From NCBI RefSeq assembly GCF_902859695.1, contig NZ_CADIJL010000034.1, positions 1 through 63,264 on the forward strand: DNA of 63,264 bases. The letters are read 5' to 3'. Under the pieces are notes generated by a model, which saw only the letters and a list, made by a program, of their open reading frames with translations, made no database searches and was not told the DNA's origin. A program made the translations under genes and the position numbers. The DNA comes from Achromobacter ruhlandii (GTDB lineage Bacteria; Pseudomonadota; Gammaproteobacteria; Burkholderiales; Burkholderiaceae_B). Positions 17,130 through 26,557 of this stretch are shown piece by piece (position 1 is the stretch's first letter; each line of letters opens with the position of its first letter).

Positions 17130-17633
17130 ATGAAGGACATCTACGTCAAATTCGGCAATCCCGCGCTCAAGGGCGAGTCCCAGGACAAGGACCACCCGGA
17201 CTGGATCGAAGTGGGCTCGTGGCGCCACGAGATCATCCAGCCGCGTTCGGCCACCGCCTCCACCTCGGGCGGCCACACCGCCGAGCGCACCGAGCACGGC
17301 GAAATGGTCTTCACCAAGGACCTGGACGTGGTCAGCCCGCTGCTGTATCAGCATGCCTCGGGCGGCACCACCTTTGACGAAGTGACCATCGACTTCCTGC
17401 GCGCCGACGGCGAGGGCAACCGCGTCAAGTACCTGGAAATCAAGCTCAAGTACGTGATCATCTCGCGCGTGGCGCCGGAAGTGGTCAGCGAAGGCCTGCC
17501 GCACGAATCGTTCTCGCTGAAGTACGCCGCGGTGCAGTGGAAGTACACGCAGCAGAAGGTCGGCGGCAACCAGGGCGGCAATTCCCAGGGCGCCTGGAGC
17601 CTGACCAAGAACGACAAGACCTACTCGGTCTGA
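17130..17633 (+). CDS. hcp: T6SS inner-tube protein Hcp (TssD)
   Basis: 167 residues. Hcp hexamers stack into the tube that is fired through the sheath; it is also a secreted hallmark and can carry small effectors. Family features: MKDIYVKFGNPALKGES start, GSWRHEIIQPRSATAS, HGEMVFTKDLDVVSPLLYQHASGGTTF. A strong ribosome site GGAG lies 9 bases before ATG. A 10-base GC stem with four Ts follows the gene (17659-17686), which should make hcp message more abundant than the downstream baseplate genes. Confidence 0.97.
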   Translation: MKDIYVKFGNPALKGESQDKDHPDWIEVGSWRHEIIQPRSATASTSGGHTAERTEHGEMVFTKDLDVVSPLLYQHASGGTTFDEVTIDFLRADGEGNRVKYLEIKLKYVIISRVAPEVVSEGLPHESFSLKYAAVQWKYTQQKVGGNQGGNSQGAWSLTKNDKTYSV

Positions 17634-17658
17634 TCCCGACCGCGCGACAAGGCGAAGG

Positions 17659-17686
17659 CCGCGGCCCGTCTGCGGGCCGCGGTTTT
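17659..17686 (+). terminator. Rho-independent terminator/attenuator after hcp
   Basis: CCGCGGCCCG, loop TCTG and CGGGCCGCGG form a perfect 10-base GC stem followed by TTTTC. It begins 26 bases after the hcp stop and ends 17 bases before tssE. Partial read-through would give high Hcp and low baseplate protein, matching the stoichiometry of the machine. Confidence 0.8.
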
Positions 17687-17702
17687 CTGAAAGAGGTCCG
17701 TG

Positions 17703-18188
17703 ATGAAGGGATTCGAACCCAGCCTGTTCGACAAATTGTTCGAGGCGGAAGGCCCGGCGCCGCACGCGCTGCGCCGGCTGTCCGTCGAGGAAATCAAGGA
17801 AACCGTCGCGCGCGACATCGAGGCCCTGCTCAATACCCGCATGGTCTTCACCGAGGCGTCGCTCAAGCGCTATCCGAACTGCCAGCGGTCGATCCTGACC
17901 TACGGGCTGTCGGATTTTTCCGGGCTCAGCCTGGCCAGCCACTATGACCGGGAGTTCATCTGCCGGTCGCTGGAGCAGGCCATCGCGCGCCACGAGCCAC
18001 GCTTGACGCACGTGCGGGTGGTGCTGCAGGTCGACAGCCGCGCCACGTCGGTACTGTATTTCGCGATCACCGCGATGCTGGACGTCGGCCCGGCCCACGA
18101 GCCGGTGACGTTCGACGCGACCCTGCAGCCGTCAACGCTGCAGTATTCGGTCAGCAAGGGCTGGGCCAAGGCCGCGGCGGCCGCCTGA
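17703..18188 (+). CDS. tssE: T6SS baseplate protein TssE (gp25-like)
   Basis: 161 residues. TssE is the lysozyme-fold baseplate wedge protein related to phage T4 gp25 that starts sheath assembly. The gp25 core is visible (SVEEIKETVARDIEALLNTR, then SILTYGLSDFSGLSLAS, and EPRLTHVRVVL). The start ATG 17703 is preferred over an adjacent in-frame GTG because AGAGG lies 5 bases further upstream. It sits between the hcp attenuator and a second strong hairpin before tssF. Confidence 0.93.
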   Translation: MKGFEPSLFDKLFEAEGPAPHALRRLSVEEIKETVARDIEALLNTRMVFTEASLKRYPNCQRSILTYGLSDFSGLSLASHYDREFICRSLEQAIARHEPRLTHVRVVLQVDSRATSVLYFAITAMLDVGPAHEPVTFDATLQPSTLQYSVSKGWAKAAAAA

Positions 18189-18207
18189 CAACATAAACGC
18201 ACGCGGG

Positions 18208-18229
18208 CGCCGGCGGCCAGCCGCCGGCG
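18208..18229 (+). other. GC-rich hairpin between tssE and tssF
   Basis: CGCCGGCGGC and GCCGCCGGCG form a perfect 10-base stem with a 2-base CA loop, immediately before the tssF ribosome site GAGGAAGGG. There is no T-run. The effect would be on message stability or on tssF translation rather than termination. Confidence 0.45.
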
Positions 18230-18241
18230 AGGAAGGGAAAG

Positions 18242-20080
18242 ATGGAAGAATTGCTGCCGTACTACGAACGCGAACTGGGCTTCCTGCGCGGCTCGTCGCG
18301 GGACTTCGCCCAGCGCTATCCGAAGATCGCCGCGCGCCTGGGGCTGTCGGGAGAGACCTGCGAGGATCCGCACGTCGAGCGGATGATCGAATCGTTCGCC
18401 CTGCTGGGGGCGCGCATCAACAAGAAGCTGGACGACGACTATCCGGAATTCACGGAAGCGTTGTTCGAAGTGATGTACCCGCATTACCTGCGGCCGTTTC
18501 CGTCGTGTTCGATCGCGCAGTTCGACATGGGCGGGGTGGCGGCGCAACTGACCGCGCCCGTGCGCGTGGCGCGGGGCACCGAATTGAAATCGCATGCCGT
18601 GCGCGGGGTGGCCTGCCGCTTCCGCACGGCCTACGACGTGACGCTGGCGCCGGTGGCCATCCGCCAGGCCGTGTTCGCGTCGACCGCCAACGCGCCGTCG
18701 TCCACGCAGCTGCCTGCCGGCGTGACCGGGCGGCTGTCGTTGACGCTGGCCTGCCTGGCCGAAACGCAAAGCTTCGCCACGCTGGCGGTGGACCGCCTGC
18801 GGGTCTATCTGCATGGCGAGCCGTCATTCGTGGCGGCGCTGCGCGACTGCCTGTTCCTGCGCACCGCGGCGGCCTATGTCGAAACCCAGCCCGGCCGCTG
18901 GAACCGGCTGCCCGAGGTGCCGCTGGCGCAGGTGGGGCTGGCCGAGGACGATGCGCTGATCGACTTTCCGGCCAGCTCGCATCCGGCCTACCGGCTGCTG
19001 GCCGAGTACTTCGTCTTTTCCGAGAAATTCAACTTCGTCGACATCGACCTGGCGGCGCTGCGGCGCGCGGTGGGGCCGGTGCGCGAGTTCACGCTGCACC
19101 TGCCGGTCAAGGGGCTGCGCGCCGATTCGAATACCGCGCGCCTGCTGGAGTCGGCGTCGGCGGACAACTTCCGGCTGGGCTGCACGCCGGTGATCAACCT
19201 GTTCGAGCAGCGCGCCGATCCCATCCGCGTCACGCATGCGGCCGCGTCGTATCCGGTCGTGGCCGATGCGCGCCGTGCCTACGGCTACGAGGTCTATTCC
19301 ATCGACCGCGTGCGGCTGGTGCGGCAGAACGCGCAGGGCGATTCGGTGGTGGAGTTCCGGCCGTTCTATTCGCTGCATCACGGCGAAACGCCCGAAAGCG
19401 CCAGCCATTACTGGACCGCGCGGCGCGACGCGATGGTGGCCGAGCGCAGCCCGGGCTACGAAATGGAGATGTCCATCGTCGACATCGACTTCAACCCGGC
19501 CCTGCCACAGACCGAAACGCTGAGCCTGGAACTGACCTGCACCAACCGCGACCTGCCGTCGCACCTGGCGGTGGGCCAGCCGGGCGGCGACCTGTTCCTG
19601 GAAGGCGGTTCGGTGGCGCGCGAGATCCGCATGCTGCGCCGCCCGACCCACACGCACCGCTTCCAGCAGGGCCGCGCGGCGCACTGGCGCCTGATCTCGC
19701 ACCTGGCGCTGAACCACCTGTCGCTGGTGCACAGCGGCCTGCCGGCGCTGAAGGAAACGCTGCGCCTGTATGACCTGTCGCACGCGGCGGTGGCGGCGCG
19801 CCAGATCGAAGGGCTGGTCGGGCTGGACTACAAGCCCGCCACCCACTGGATGCCGGGCGAGCCGTTCGCGACCTTCGTGCGCGGCATCGAGATCCGGCTG
19901 ACGATCAATGAAGAAAACTTCGTGGGCACCAGCCTGCATGCCTTCGTGGCGGTGCTCAACCGCTTCTTCGGCCTTTACGTGCACGCCAACAGCTTCGTGC
20001 AGTTGGTGGTGCTGTCGCGCCGCGGCGCGGAAGAAATCCTACGGTGTGCTCCATGCAACGGCGACGCGATCCTAGCGTAA
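18242..20080 (+). CDS. tssF: T6SS baseplate protein TssF (VasA/ImpG)
   Basis: 612 residues, normal length. TssF forms the baseplate wedge with TssE, TssG and TssK. The family start is exact (EELLPYYERELGFLRGSSRDFAQRYPK), followed by DPHVERMIESFALLGARI and a middle segment with NLFEQRADPIRVTH. A good ribosome site GAGGAAGGG precedes ATG 18242. The 3' end overlaps tssG by 28 bases if tssG starts at 20053, so the two are probably translationally coupled. Confidence 0.96.
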   Translation: MEELLPYYERELGFLRGSSRDFAQRYPKIAARLGLSGETCEDPHVERMIESFALLGARINKKLDDDYPEFTEALFEVMYPHYLRPFPSCSIAQFDMGGVAAQLTAPVRVARGTELKSHAVRGVACRFRTAYDVTLAPVAIRQAVFASTANAPSSTQLPAGVTGRLSLTLACLAETQSFATLAVDRLRVYLHGEPSFVAALRDCLFLRTAAAYVETQPGRWNRLPEVPLAQVGLAEDDALIDFPASSHPAYRLLAEYFVFSEKFNFVDIDLAALRRAVGPVREFTLHLPVKGLRADSNTARLLESASADNFRLGCTPVINLFEQRADPIRVTHAAASYPVVADARRAYGYEVYSIDRVRLVRQNAQGDSVVEFRPFYSLHHGETPESASHYWTARRDAMVAERSPGYEMEMSIVDIDFNPALPQTETLSLELTCTNRDLPSHLAVGQPGGDLFLEGGSVAREIRMLRRPTHTHRFQQGRAAHWRLISHLALNHLSLVHSGLPALKETLRLYDLSHAAVAARQIEGLVGLDYKPATHWMPGEPFATFVRGIEIRLTINEENFVGTSLHAFVAVLNRFFGLYVHANSFVQLVVLSRRGAEEILRCAPCNGDAILA

Positions 20081-21144
20081 TCGAATCGCTGCTGGCCGAG
20101 CCGCAGCGCTTCAAGTTCTTCCAGGCCGTGCGGGTGCTGGAACTGTGGTTCGCGCGCCAGGAAGGCACGCGCGCCAGGAATGCCGTGCCGGCGCACCTGC
20201 GCTTCGTCAACTCCTCGTCGCTGGGCTTTCCGGCCAGCGAGATCGCCGGGCTGACGGCCTTCGACAAGAACGGCCAGGCCCTGCACGACGCCGAGGCGCG
20301 CCTGGCGGCGCTGGCGGCCGGCACGCTGGGGCGGGTGGAGATCGAGCCGGCCTTCTTCGGCCTGCTGGGCGGGCAGGGCGCCTTGCCGCTGCATTACTCC
20401 GAGATCCTGAGCCACCGCGAAAGCGCCACGCGCGACCGCGGCGCGCGCGCCTTCTTCGACATCTTCTCGAACCGGGCCGCCGCGCTGTTCTACGCGGCCT
20501 GGAAGAAGTACCGCATGCCGCTGCGGCACGAGACCGAGCAGGACCATCACTACCTGCCGCTGCTGCTGGCGCTGGGCGGCGTCGGCCATCCGGCGCTGCG
20601 CGACCGCCTGCATGCGGGCGAAGGCCGCGTGTTCGACGAGTCGCTGGCGCACTACGCGGCGGCGGCGCGGCAGCGGCCGGTGTCGGCCGCGTACCTGCAG
20701 CGGGTGCTGGCCGATTACTTCCGGGTGGCCTTGCGGGTCGAACAGTTTGTCGGCCGCTGGTACCACGTGCCGCCCGAGAACCGCACCCAGCTGGGCCGGC
20801 CCGGCGCGGTGCTGGGCGTGTCGGCCATGGCCGGAGACCGCATCTGGCAGCGCGACCTGCGCATCCGGCTGTGGATCGGCCCGCTGTCCAAGTCGGCGTT
20901 CGCCGACTTCCTGCCCGGCGGCGCCCGCGCCCAGGCGCTGGAAAAGCTGCTGACGATGTTCGGCGGGCTCAGCTTCGAATACGAGGTGCGCCTGGTCATG
21001 GCCAAGGAGGACGTCGCCGGCAGCGCGCTGGGCGGCGACGCCGAGGGCGGCGGCGCGCGCCTGGGCTGGAATTCCTTTCTCTGCACCGAACCGTCGGCGT
21101 CGGACCGCGACGACGCCAGCTACGAACTGCACACCATCCACTAA
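20053..21144 (+). CDS. tssG: T6SS baseplate protein TssG (VasB/ImpH)
   Basis: 363 residues. TssG completes the TssEFGK baseplate wedge. Family features: a start followed by ESLLAEPQRFKFFQAVRVLE, then LRFVNSSSLGFPASEI, VEIEPAFFGLLGGQGALPLHYSE and the TWxW-like C-terminal LGxGxxxG region. ATG 20053 is chosen; a GTG three codons earlier is possible. It overlaps the end of tssF. The C-terminus is followed after 19 bases by clpV. Confidence 0.94.
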   Translation: MQRRRDPSVIESLLAEPQRFKFFQAVRVLELWFARQEGTRARNAVPAHLRFVNSSSLGFPASEIAGLTAFDKNGQALHDAEARLAALAAGTLGRVEIEPAFFGLLGGQGALPLHYSEILSHRESATRDRGARAFFDIFSNRAAALFYAAWKKYRMPLRHETEQDHHYLPLLLALGGVGHPALRDRLHAGEGRVFDESLAHYAAAARQRPVSAAYLQRVLADYFRVALRVEQFVGRWYHVPPENRTQLGRPGAVLGVSAMAGDRIWQRDLRIRLWIGPLSKSAFADFLPGGARAQALEKLLTMFGGLSFEYEVRLVMAKEDVAGSALGGDAEGGGARLGWNSFLCTEPSASDRDDASYELHTIH

Positions 21145-21163
21145 GAACAAGACAACCCAGAAC

Positions 21164-23848
21164 ATGGCCACTCCCCTGAAAACCCTGATCGGGAAACTGA
21201 ACCAGACCTGCCGCCAGGCCGCCGAGCGCGCCGCCAGCCTGTGCATGGCGCAAGGCCACTACGAGGTGGACCTGGAACACCTGTTCCTGGCGCTGCTGGA
21301 AAAGCCCGCCAGCGATTTCAGCATCGTGGCGCGCCGCAGCGGCATCGAGGCCTCGGTGCTGGAGGCCGACCTGAACGCCGAGATCCGCGGCTTCAAGAAC
21401 GGCAATACCCGCACGCCGGTGTTTTCGCCGCACCTGCCGCGCCTGTTCGAGCATGCCTGGCTGATCGCCTCGCTGGACACGCAGACCACCCGCATCCGTT
21501 CTGGCCACCTGTTGCTGGCGCTGCTGACCGAGCCCGATCTGGCGGCGCTGGCGCGGCGCGGCTCGCGCCTGTTCGAGTCGTTCCGGCTGGAAGAGCTGAA
21601 GCACGATTTCGCGGCCCTGACGGCCGGCTCGGAAGAGGCCGGCCAGTCCGTCGCATTGGGCGATGACGCCGCGCAGGGCGAGGCCGCCACGCCCGCCGCC
21701 GGCCTGTCCAAGACGCCGGCGCTGGACCAATACACCACCAACCTGACCGAACGCGCCCGCGAAGGCAAGATCGACCCGGTGATCGGCCGCGATGCCGAGA
21801 TCCGCCAGATGATCGACATCCTGACGCGGCGCCGCCAGAACAATCCCATCCTGACCGGCGAGGCCGGCGTTGGCAAGACCGCGGTGGTCGAGGGGCTGGC
21901 GCTGCGCATCGTGGCCGGCGACGTGCCGCCGGCGCTGGCCGGCGTGGCGCTGCGCACGCTGGACATGGGCCTCTTGCAGGCCGGCGCCAGCGTCAAGGGC
22001 GAGTTCGAGAACCGCCTGAAAAGCGTGATCGACGAGGTCAAGCAAAGCCCCACGCCCATCATCCTGTTCATCGACGAGGCCCACACCATGATCGGCGCGG
22101 GCGGGCAGGCCGGCCAGAACGATGCGGCCAACCTGCTCAAGCCGGCGCTGGCGCGCGGCGAACTGCGCACCATCGCCGCCACCACCTGGAGCGAATACAA
22201 GAAGTACTTCGAGAAGGACGCCGCGCTGGCGCGGCGCTTCCAGGTGGTCAAGGTGGAAGAGCCCAGCGAGACGCTTGCCGCCAGCATGCTGCGCGGCATG
22301 GCGCCGCTGATGGAACAGCATTTCGGCGTGCGCATCCTGGACGAAGCGATTGTGGCCGCCGCCCGCCTGTCGCACCGCTACATCAGCGGCCGCCAGTTGC
22401 CGGACAAGGCGGTCGGCGTGCTGGACACCGCCTGCGCCCGGGTGGCATTGGGCCGCAGCGCCACGCCGGCCCTGATCGACGACGCCCGCCACCGCCTGGC
22501 GCGCCAGGAGACCGAGCGAGTGGCGCTGCGCCGCGAGGCCGCCACCGGCGCCGCGCAGTCGGCCCGCCTGCGCGAACTGGACGAGGAAATGGCCGCCACC
22601 CGCCAGCAGCTGGCCGACGCCGAGGCGCGCCTGGCCCAGGAAAGCGAGCTGGTGCGGCAGATCCACGCGCTGCGCGAAGAGCTGGAAGCCGCGGGCCAGG
22701 AGCCCGAGCCCGAAACCGCCGGCAAGCGCCGCGCCGGCAAGGCCGCCGAGCCGACGCCCGCCCAGGCGCAACTGGCCGAGCTTCAGCAGCAACTGCGCGC
22801 CCTGCAGGGCGAGGCGCCGCTGGTGCCGGCCTACGTGGATGCGCAGGTGATCGCCGAGATCGTCTCGGCCTGGACCGGCATCCCGCTGGGCCGCATGGTC
22901 AACGACGAGATCCGCACCGTGCTGGAACTGCAGCCGCTGCTGGCCGAACGCGTGATCGGCCAGGACCACGCGCTGCACGCCATCGCCCAGCGCGTGCGCA
23001 CCGCGCGCGCCGGCCTGGAAGATCCGAACAAGCCCAAGGGCGTGTTCCTGTTCGTCGGCCCGTCGGGCGTGGGCAAGACCGAGACCGCGCTGGCGGTGGC
23101 CGACATCCTGTACGGCGGCGAGCGCAAGCTGGTCACGATCAACATGAGCGAATACCAGGAGGCCCACAGCGTCTCGGGCCTGAAGGGCTCGCCGCCCGGC
23201 TACGTCGGCTACGGCGAAGGCGGGGTGTTGACCGAAGCCGTGCGGCGCCAGCCCTACAGCGTGGTGCTGCTCGATGAAATCGAGAAGGCCCACCCGGACG
23301 TGCTGGAGCTGTTCTTCCAGGTGTTCGACAAGGGCGTGATGGACGACGCCGAGGGGCGCGAGATCGACTTCCGCAACACGCTCATCATCCTGACCTCCAA
23401 CGTCGGCTCGTCGACCATCATGCAGGCCTGCCTGAACAAGAGCGCCGAGGAGCGGCCGGATCCGGACGCTTTGCAGGAATTGCTGGCGCCGCAGCTGTAC
23501 AAGGCCTTCAAGCCGGCCTTCCTGGGCCGCATGAAGACCATCGCCTACTACCCGGTGGATGACGACGCCCTGGCGCGCATCATCGGCCTGAAGCTGGCCC
23601 GCATCGCCGAGAGGGTGCAGGCCAACCACCGCGCCGTGTTCGATTGGGACGACGCGCTGGTCGAGGCCGTGCTGGCGCGCTGCACCGAGGTGGACACCGG
23701 CGCGCGCAACGTCGACCACATTCTGAACGGCACGCTGTTGCCGCAGATCGCCGAGCAGGTGCTGGGCCGCATGGCGCAGGGCGAAGCGATCGCGCGCATC
23801 CGCGTCACGGCCGGCAAGAACGGCGACTTCCGTTACCGCCTGACCTGA
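21164..23848 (+). CDS. tssH: T6SS sheath-recycling AAA+ ATPase ClpV (TssH)
   Basis: 894 residues. ClpV disassembles contracted TssBC sheath so the subunits can be reused. Order: N-terminal Clp-N domain (about 1-150), first AAA+ module with Walker A GEAGVGKT (232-239) and Walker B LFIDEA (301-306), a coiled middle domain (about 430-560), and second AAA+ module with Walker A GPSGVGKT (632-639). All nucleotide-binding motifs look intact. The N-terminal LEHLFLALLEKP region is typical of ClpV rather than ClpB. It starts 19 bases after tssG and ends 16 bases before vgrG. Confidence 0.97.
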   Translation: MATPLKTLIGKLNQTCRQAAERAASLCMAQGHYEVDLEHLFLALLEKPASDFSIVARRSGIEASVLEADLNAEIRGFKNGNTRTPVFSPHLPRLFEHAWLIASLDTQTTRIRSGHLLLALLTEPDLAALARRGSRLFESFRLEELKHDFAALTAGSEEAGQSVALGDDAAQGEAATPAAGLSKTPALDQYTTNLTERAREGKIDPVIGRDAEIRQMIDILTRRRQNNPILTGEAGVGKTAVVEGLALRIVAGDVPPALAGVALRTLDMGLLQAGASVKGEFENRLKSVIDEVKQSPTPIILFIDEAHTMIGAGGQAGQNDAANLLKPALARGELRTIAATTWSEYKKYFEKDAALARRFQVVKVEEPSETLAASMLRGMAPLMEQHFGVRILDEAIVAAARLSHRYISGRQLPDKAVGVLDTACARVALGRSATPALIDDARHRLARQETERVALRREAATGAAQSARLRELDEEMAATRQQLADAEARLAQESELVRQIHALREELEAAGQEPEPETAGKRRAGKAAEPTPAQAQLAELQQQLRALQGEAPLVPAYVDAQVIAEIVSAWTGIPLGRMVNDEIRTVLELQPLLAERVIGQDHALHAIAQRVRTARAGLEDPNKPKGVFLFVGPSGVGKTETALAVADILYGGERKLVTINMSEYQEAHSVSGLKGSPPGYVGYGEGGVLTEAVRRQPYSVVLLDEIEKAHPDVLELFFQVFDKGVMDDAEGREIDFRNTLIILTSNVGSSTIMQACLNKSAEERPDPDALQELLAPQLYKAFKPAFLGRMKTIAYYPVDDDALARIIGLKLARIAERVQANHRAVFDWDDALVEAVLARCTEVDTGARNVDHILNGTLLPQIAEQVLGRMAQGEAIARIRVTAGKNGDFRYRLT

Positions 23849-23864
23849 GCCCGGAGCCAAGACC

Positions 23865-26555
23865 ATGCCCCAGGATGCTTCCGGATTGTCCCGCCTGTCG
23901 ACCGCCGCTATCGCGCAGGCCAACCGCCTGCTGGACCTGCGCACGCCGCTGGGCGATAACCGCCTGGTGGCCGAGACCCTGTCGGCCACCGAACAATTGA
24001 GCGGCGGCGCCTATCGCCTGGAGATCACCGCGCTGTCCGACGACGCGCATATCCCGTTGAAGGCCCTGATGGGCCAGCCCGTCACCCTGCGCCTGCAGAC
24101 CGCGCTGGACCGCGAGCAGCCGCGCCTGTGGCACGGCCACGCCACGGCGGTGCGTTACCTGGGCGCCAACGGCGGGCTGGCGCGCTATGGGCTGACCGTG
24201 GAGCCGTGGCTGGCGTTCCTGCGGGCGCGGCGCGACAGCTTCGCCTATCAGGACAAGACGGTGATCGACATCGTCGACAGCATCTTCGGCGACTACAAGG
24301 GCCAGGGCACGCTGGCGCCGCAGTGGCGCTGGGAGGTCAAGGACCGCGCTGTCTACGCCAAGCGCAGCCTGACCATCCAGTATCGCGAAACCGACTACGC
24401 CTTCATCGAACGCCTGCTGGCCGAAGAGGGCCTGTTCTACTGGGTCGAGCATGCCGACGACGGCCACACCCTGGTCATTGCCGACCACAACGACGCCTTC
24501 AAGGCTGGCCCGCAGGCCAGCGTGCGCTTTGCGCGCGCCGACGTGACCGAGACCGAAGACAGCATCCAGCACTGGAGCCCGCGCCACCGCTGGCAGACCA
24601 ATGCCGTGCGCATGGCCAGCTGGGACTATCGCAGCGCCCAGGCGCGGCCGGTGTCGGCGCAGGCGGACACCGGCAAGCTGGCCAACGCGCTGGACCTGGT
24701 CAGCGACGACTACCCCGGCCAGTACGCCTACGAAGACAGCGCGCAGGGCGAACGACTGGCGCACAACGCGCTGGCCGCGCTGCGCGTGCGCCAGCAGAGC
24801 GTCGAGGGCGGGGGCACCGTGCGCACGCTGGCGCCGGGCCAGCGCTTCGAACTGACCGGCCACTACCAGCAAGGCGGCCCGTCTGCCTTCGTGGTGATCG
24901 CCATCACCCACCAGGCCCGCAACAACTTCGACGCCGACCTCGGCCGCGCCGTAAGCGAGGCGCAGGGGGGCGACGGCGACGACACGGAGTTCTATCGCAA
25001 TACCTTCACCTGCATCGGCAGCGATACCGAATTCCGTCCCGCGACCCGGGACGGCCATGGCGAGCGCCTGCATCCCCGTCCCACGGTATTTGGCGCGCAG
25101 ACGGCGCTGGTGGTGGGCGCCGAGGGGCCAGTGCACACCGACCGCGACCACCGCATCAAGGTGCAGTTCCACTGGCAGCGCGGCAAGGCCTCCAGCAGCC
25201 GCCTGGCGCACCCGTCGGGCGACGAGAACGCGCCCGCCAAGGACGAGTTGGGCACCTGGGTGCGCGTGGCCGAGCCGGTTGCGGGCGGCGACTGGGGCGG
25301 CCATTTCGTGCCGCGCGTCGGGCAGGAAGTGCTGGTGGAGTTCCTGCACGGCGATATCGACCGTCCGGTGGTGGTGGGCGCCCTGTATAACGGCGAGGGC
25401 GCCGAGGATGCCTCGCACAACCAGGTGCAGGCCGGTGGCGCCAACGCCACCGGCAATGCGCCGGCCTGGTTCGCGGGCGGCAGCGAAGGCCACGCCCACA
25501 ACGCGGTGATGTCCGGCTTCAAGACCCAGGCGCTGGCGACCAGCGGCGCGGGCACGGGTGGCTACAACCAGCTGGTGCACGACGACACGCCGGGCCAGTC
25601 GCGCCTGACCGCCTCCACCACGCAGGCCGATTCCCGCCTGAACCTGGGCCACGTCAAACAACAGCGCGACAACGAACGGCTGCAGGACCTGGGCCACGGC
25701 GCCGAGCTGTCGACCAGGGAGGCCGTGGCGCTGCGGGGCGGCCAGGGGCTGTTGATCAGCGCCGACCTGCGCGAGAACGCCGAGGGCGCATTGCTCGATA
25801 GCGCCGAGGCGGCCAAGCAGATCGACGCCGCCCTTGAATCGGCCAGGGAACTGGGCGACATCGCGGTCAAGCAGAAGGCTTTCCTGGAGGGGGATCCGCA
25901 GGCGCTGCCGGCGCACGAGGCGCTGGCGCATGTGCGGGACGTGGTCGAGGCGACCCAGGACGACCCCGGCGCCCAGGGGACCAAGGTCGCGGCCTATAGC
26001 GAACCGCACATCCAGGTCAGCGCGCCCAGCGGCATCGGCCAATACACCCCGGGCGACGCCTTCCTGGTGGCCGGCGGCACGCTGGCACAGGTGGCGCCGG
26101 ACGTGAACTGGGTCAGCAGCGCCAACCTGGCGGTGGGCGTGGCGGCCGGCGTGGTGCTATTCACGGCGGGCCACGAGGCGGGCGGCGGCCGCCCGGTGAA
26201 GGACCGTGGCCTGCGGTTGCACGCGGCGGGCGGCAAGCTGCGCCTGCACAGCCAGGCCGCCAAGATGACGCTGACGGCAGAGAAGGCGGTGACCTTCGCC
26301 TCGGCCAGCGCGGCCGTGATGGTGCAGGCCAGGCAGCGCGTGCTGGCCACCGCCGGCGGCGCCTACCTGCGCCTGGAGGGCGGCGGCATCCAGCTGCATG
26401 CGCCGGGCAAGGTCGAGCTCAAGGCAAGTGCGCATAGCTGGGTCGGCCCGCAGACCGCCCAGGCCAACCTGGCCTTCAATGAAGCCAGTCCCTTGTGCGA
26501 AGCGCGGGTGCGCGGCGCGGCCCAACGCGGCGGCGCGGTCGTGCCGTTGGGCTAG
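23865..26555 (+). CDS. tssI: T6SS spike protein VgrG (TssI)
   Basis: 896 residues. VgrG trimers cap the Hcp tube and carry effectors. Layout: gp27-like base (about 1-390, with TIQYRETDYAFIERLLAEEGLFYW), gp5/OB-fold (about 425-510, RIKVQFHWQRGK and GTWVRVAEPVAGGDWGGHFVPR), helical and DUF2345 needle regions (to about 880). No enzymatic extension follows. GGAG lies before ATG 23865. The stop is 2 bases before the adaptor ATG at 26558. Because the next three genes are an adaptor, a VasX-like effector and a membrane protein, this VgrG most likely delivers that effector. Confidence 0.95.
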   Translation: MPQDASGLSRLSTAAIAQANRLLDLRTPLGDNRLVAETLSATEQLSGGAYRLEITALSDDAHIPLKALMGQPVTLRLQTALDREQPRLWHGHATAVRYLGANGGLARYGLTVEPWLAFLRARRDSFAYQDKTVIDIVDSIFGDYKGQGTLAPQWRWEVKDRAVYAKRSLTIQYRETDYAFIERLLAEEGLFYWVEHADDGHTLVIADHNDAFKAGPQASVRFARADVTETEDSIQHWSPRHRWQTNAVRMASWDYRSAQARPVSAQADTGKLANALDLVSDDYPGQYAYEDSAQGERLAHNALAALRVRQQSVEGGGTVRTLAPGQRFELTGHYQQGGPSAFVVIAITHQARNNFDADLGRAVSEAQGGDGDDTEFYRNTFTCIGSDTEFRPATRDGHGERLHPRPTVFGAQTALVVGAEGPVHTDRDHRIKVQFHWQRGKASSSRLAHPSGDENAPAKDELGTWVRVAEPVAGGDWGGHFVPRVGQEVLVEFLHGDIDRPVVVGALYNGEGAEDASHNQVQAGGANATGNAPAWFAGGSEGHAHNAVMSGFKTQALATSGAGTGGYNQLVHDDTPGQSRLTASTTQADSRLNLGHVKQQRDNERLQDLGHGAELSTREAVALRGGQGLLISADLRENAEGALLDSAEAAKQIDAALESARELGDIAVKQKAFLEGDPQALPAHEALAHVRDVVEATQDDPGAQGTKVAAYSEPHIQVSAPSGIGQYTPGDAFLVAGGTLAQVAPDVNWVSSANLAVGVAAGVVLFTAGHEAGGGRPVKDRGLRLHAAGGKLRLHSQAAKMTLTAEKAVTFASASAAVMVQARQRVLATAGGAYLRLEGGGIQLHAPGKVELKASAHSWVGPQTAQANLAFNEASPLCEARVRGAAQRGGAVVPLG

Positions 26556-26557
26556 AC

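Noticed and set aside
20996..23989. Near 1000-residue open frame on the minus strand opposite clpV
   Set aside because: It mirrors the clpV codons and has no recognisable domain; the plus-strand clpV has intact ATPase motifs.
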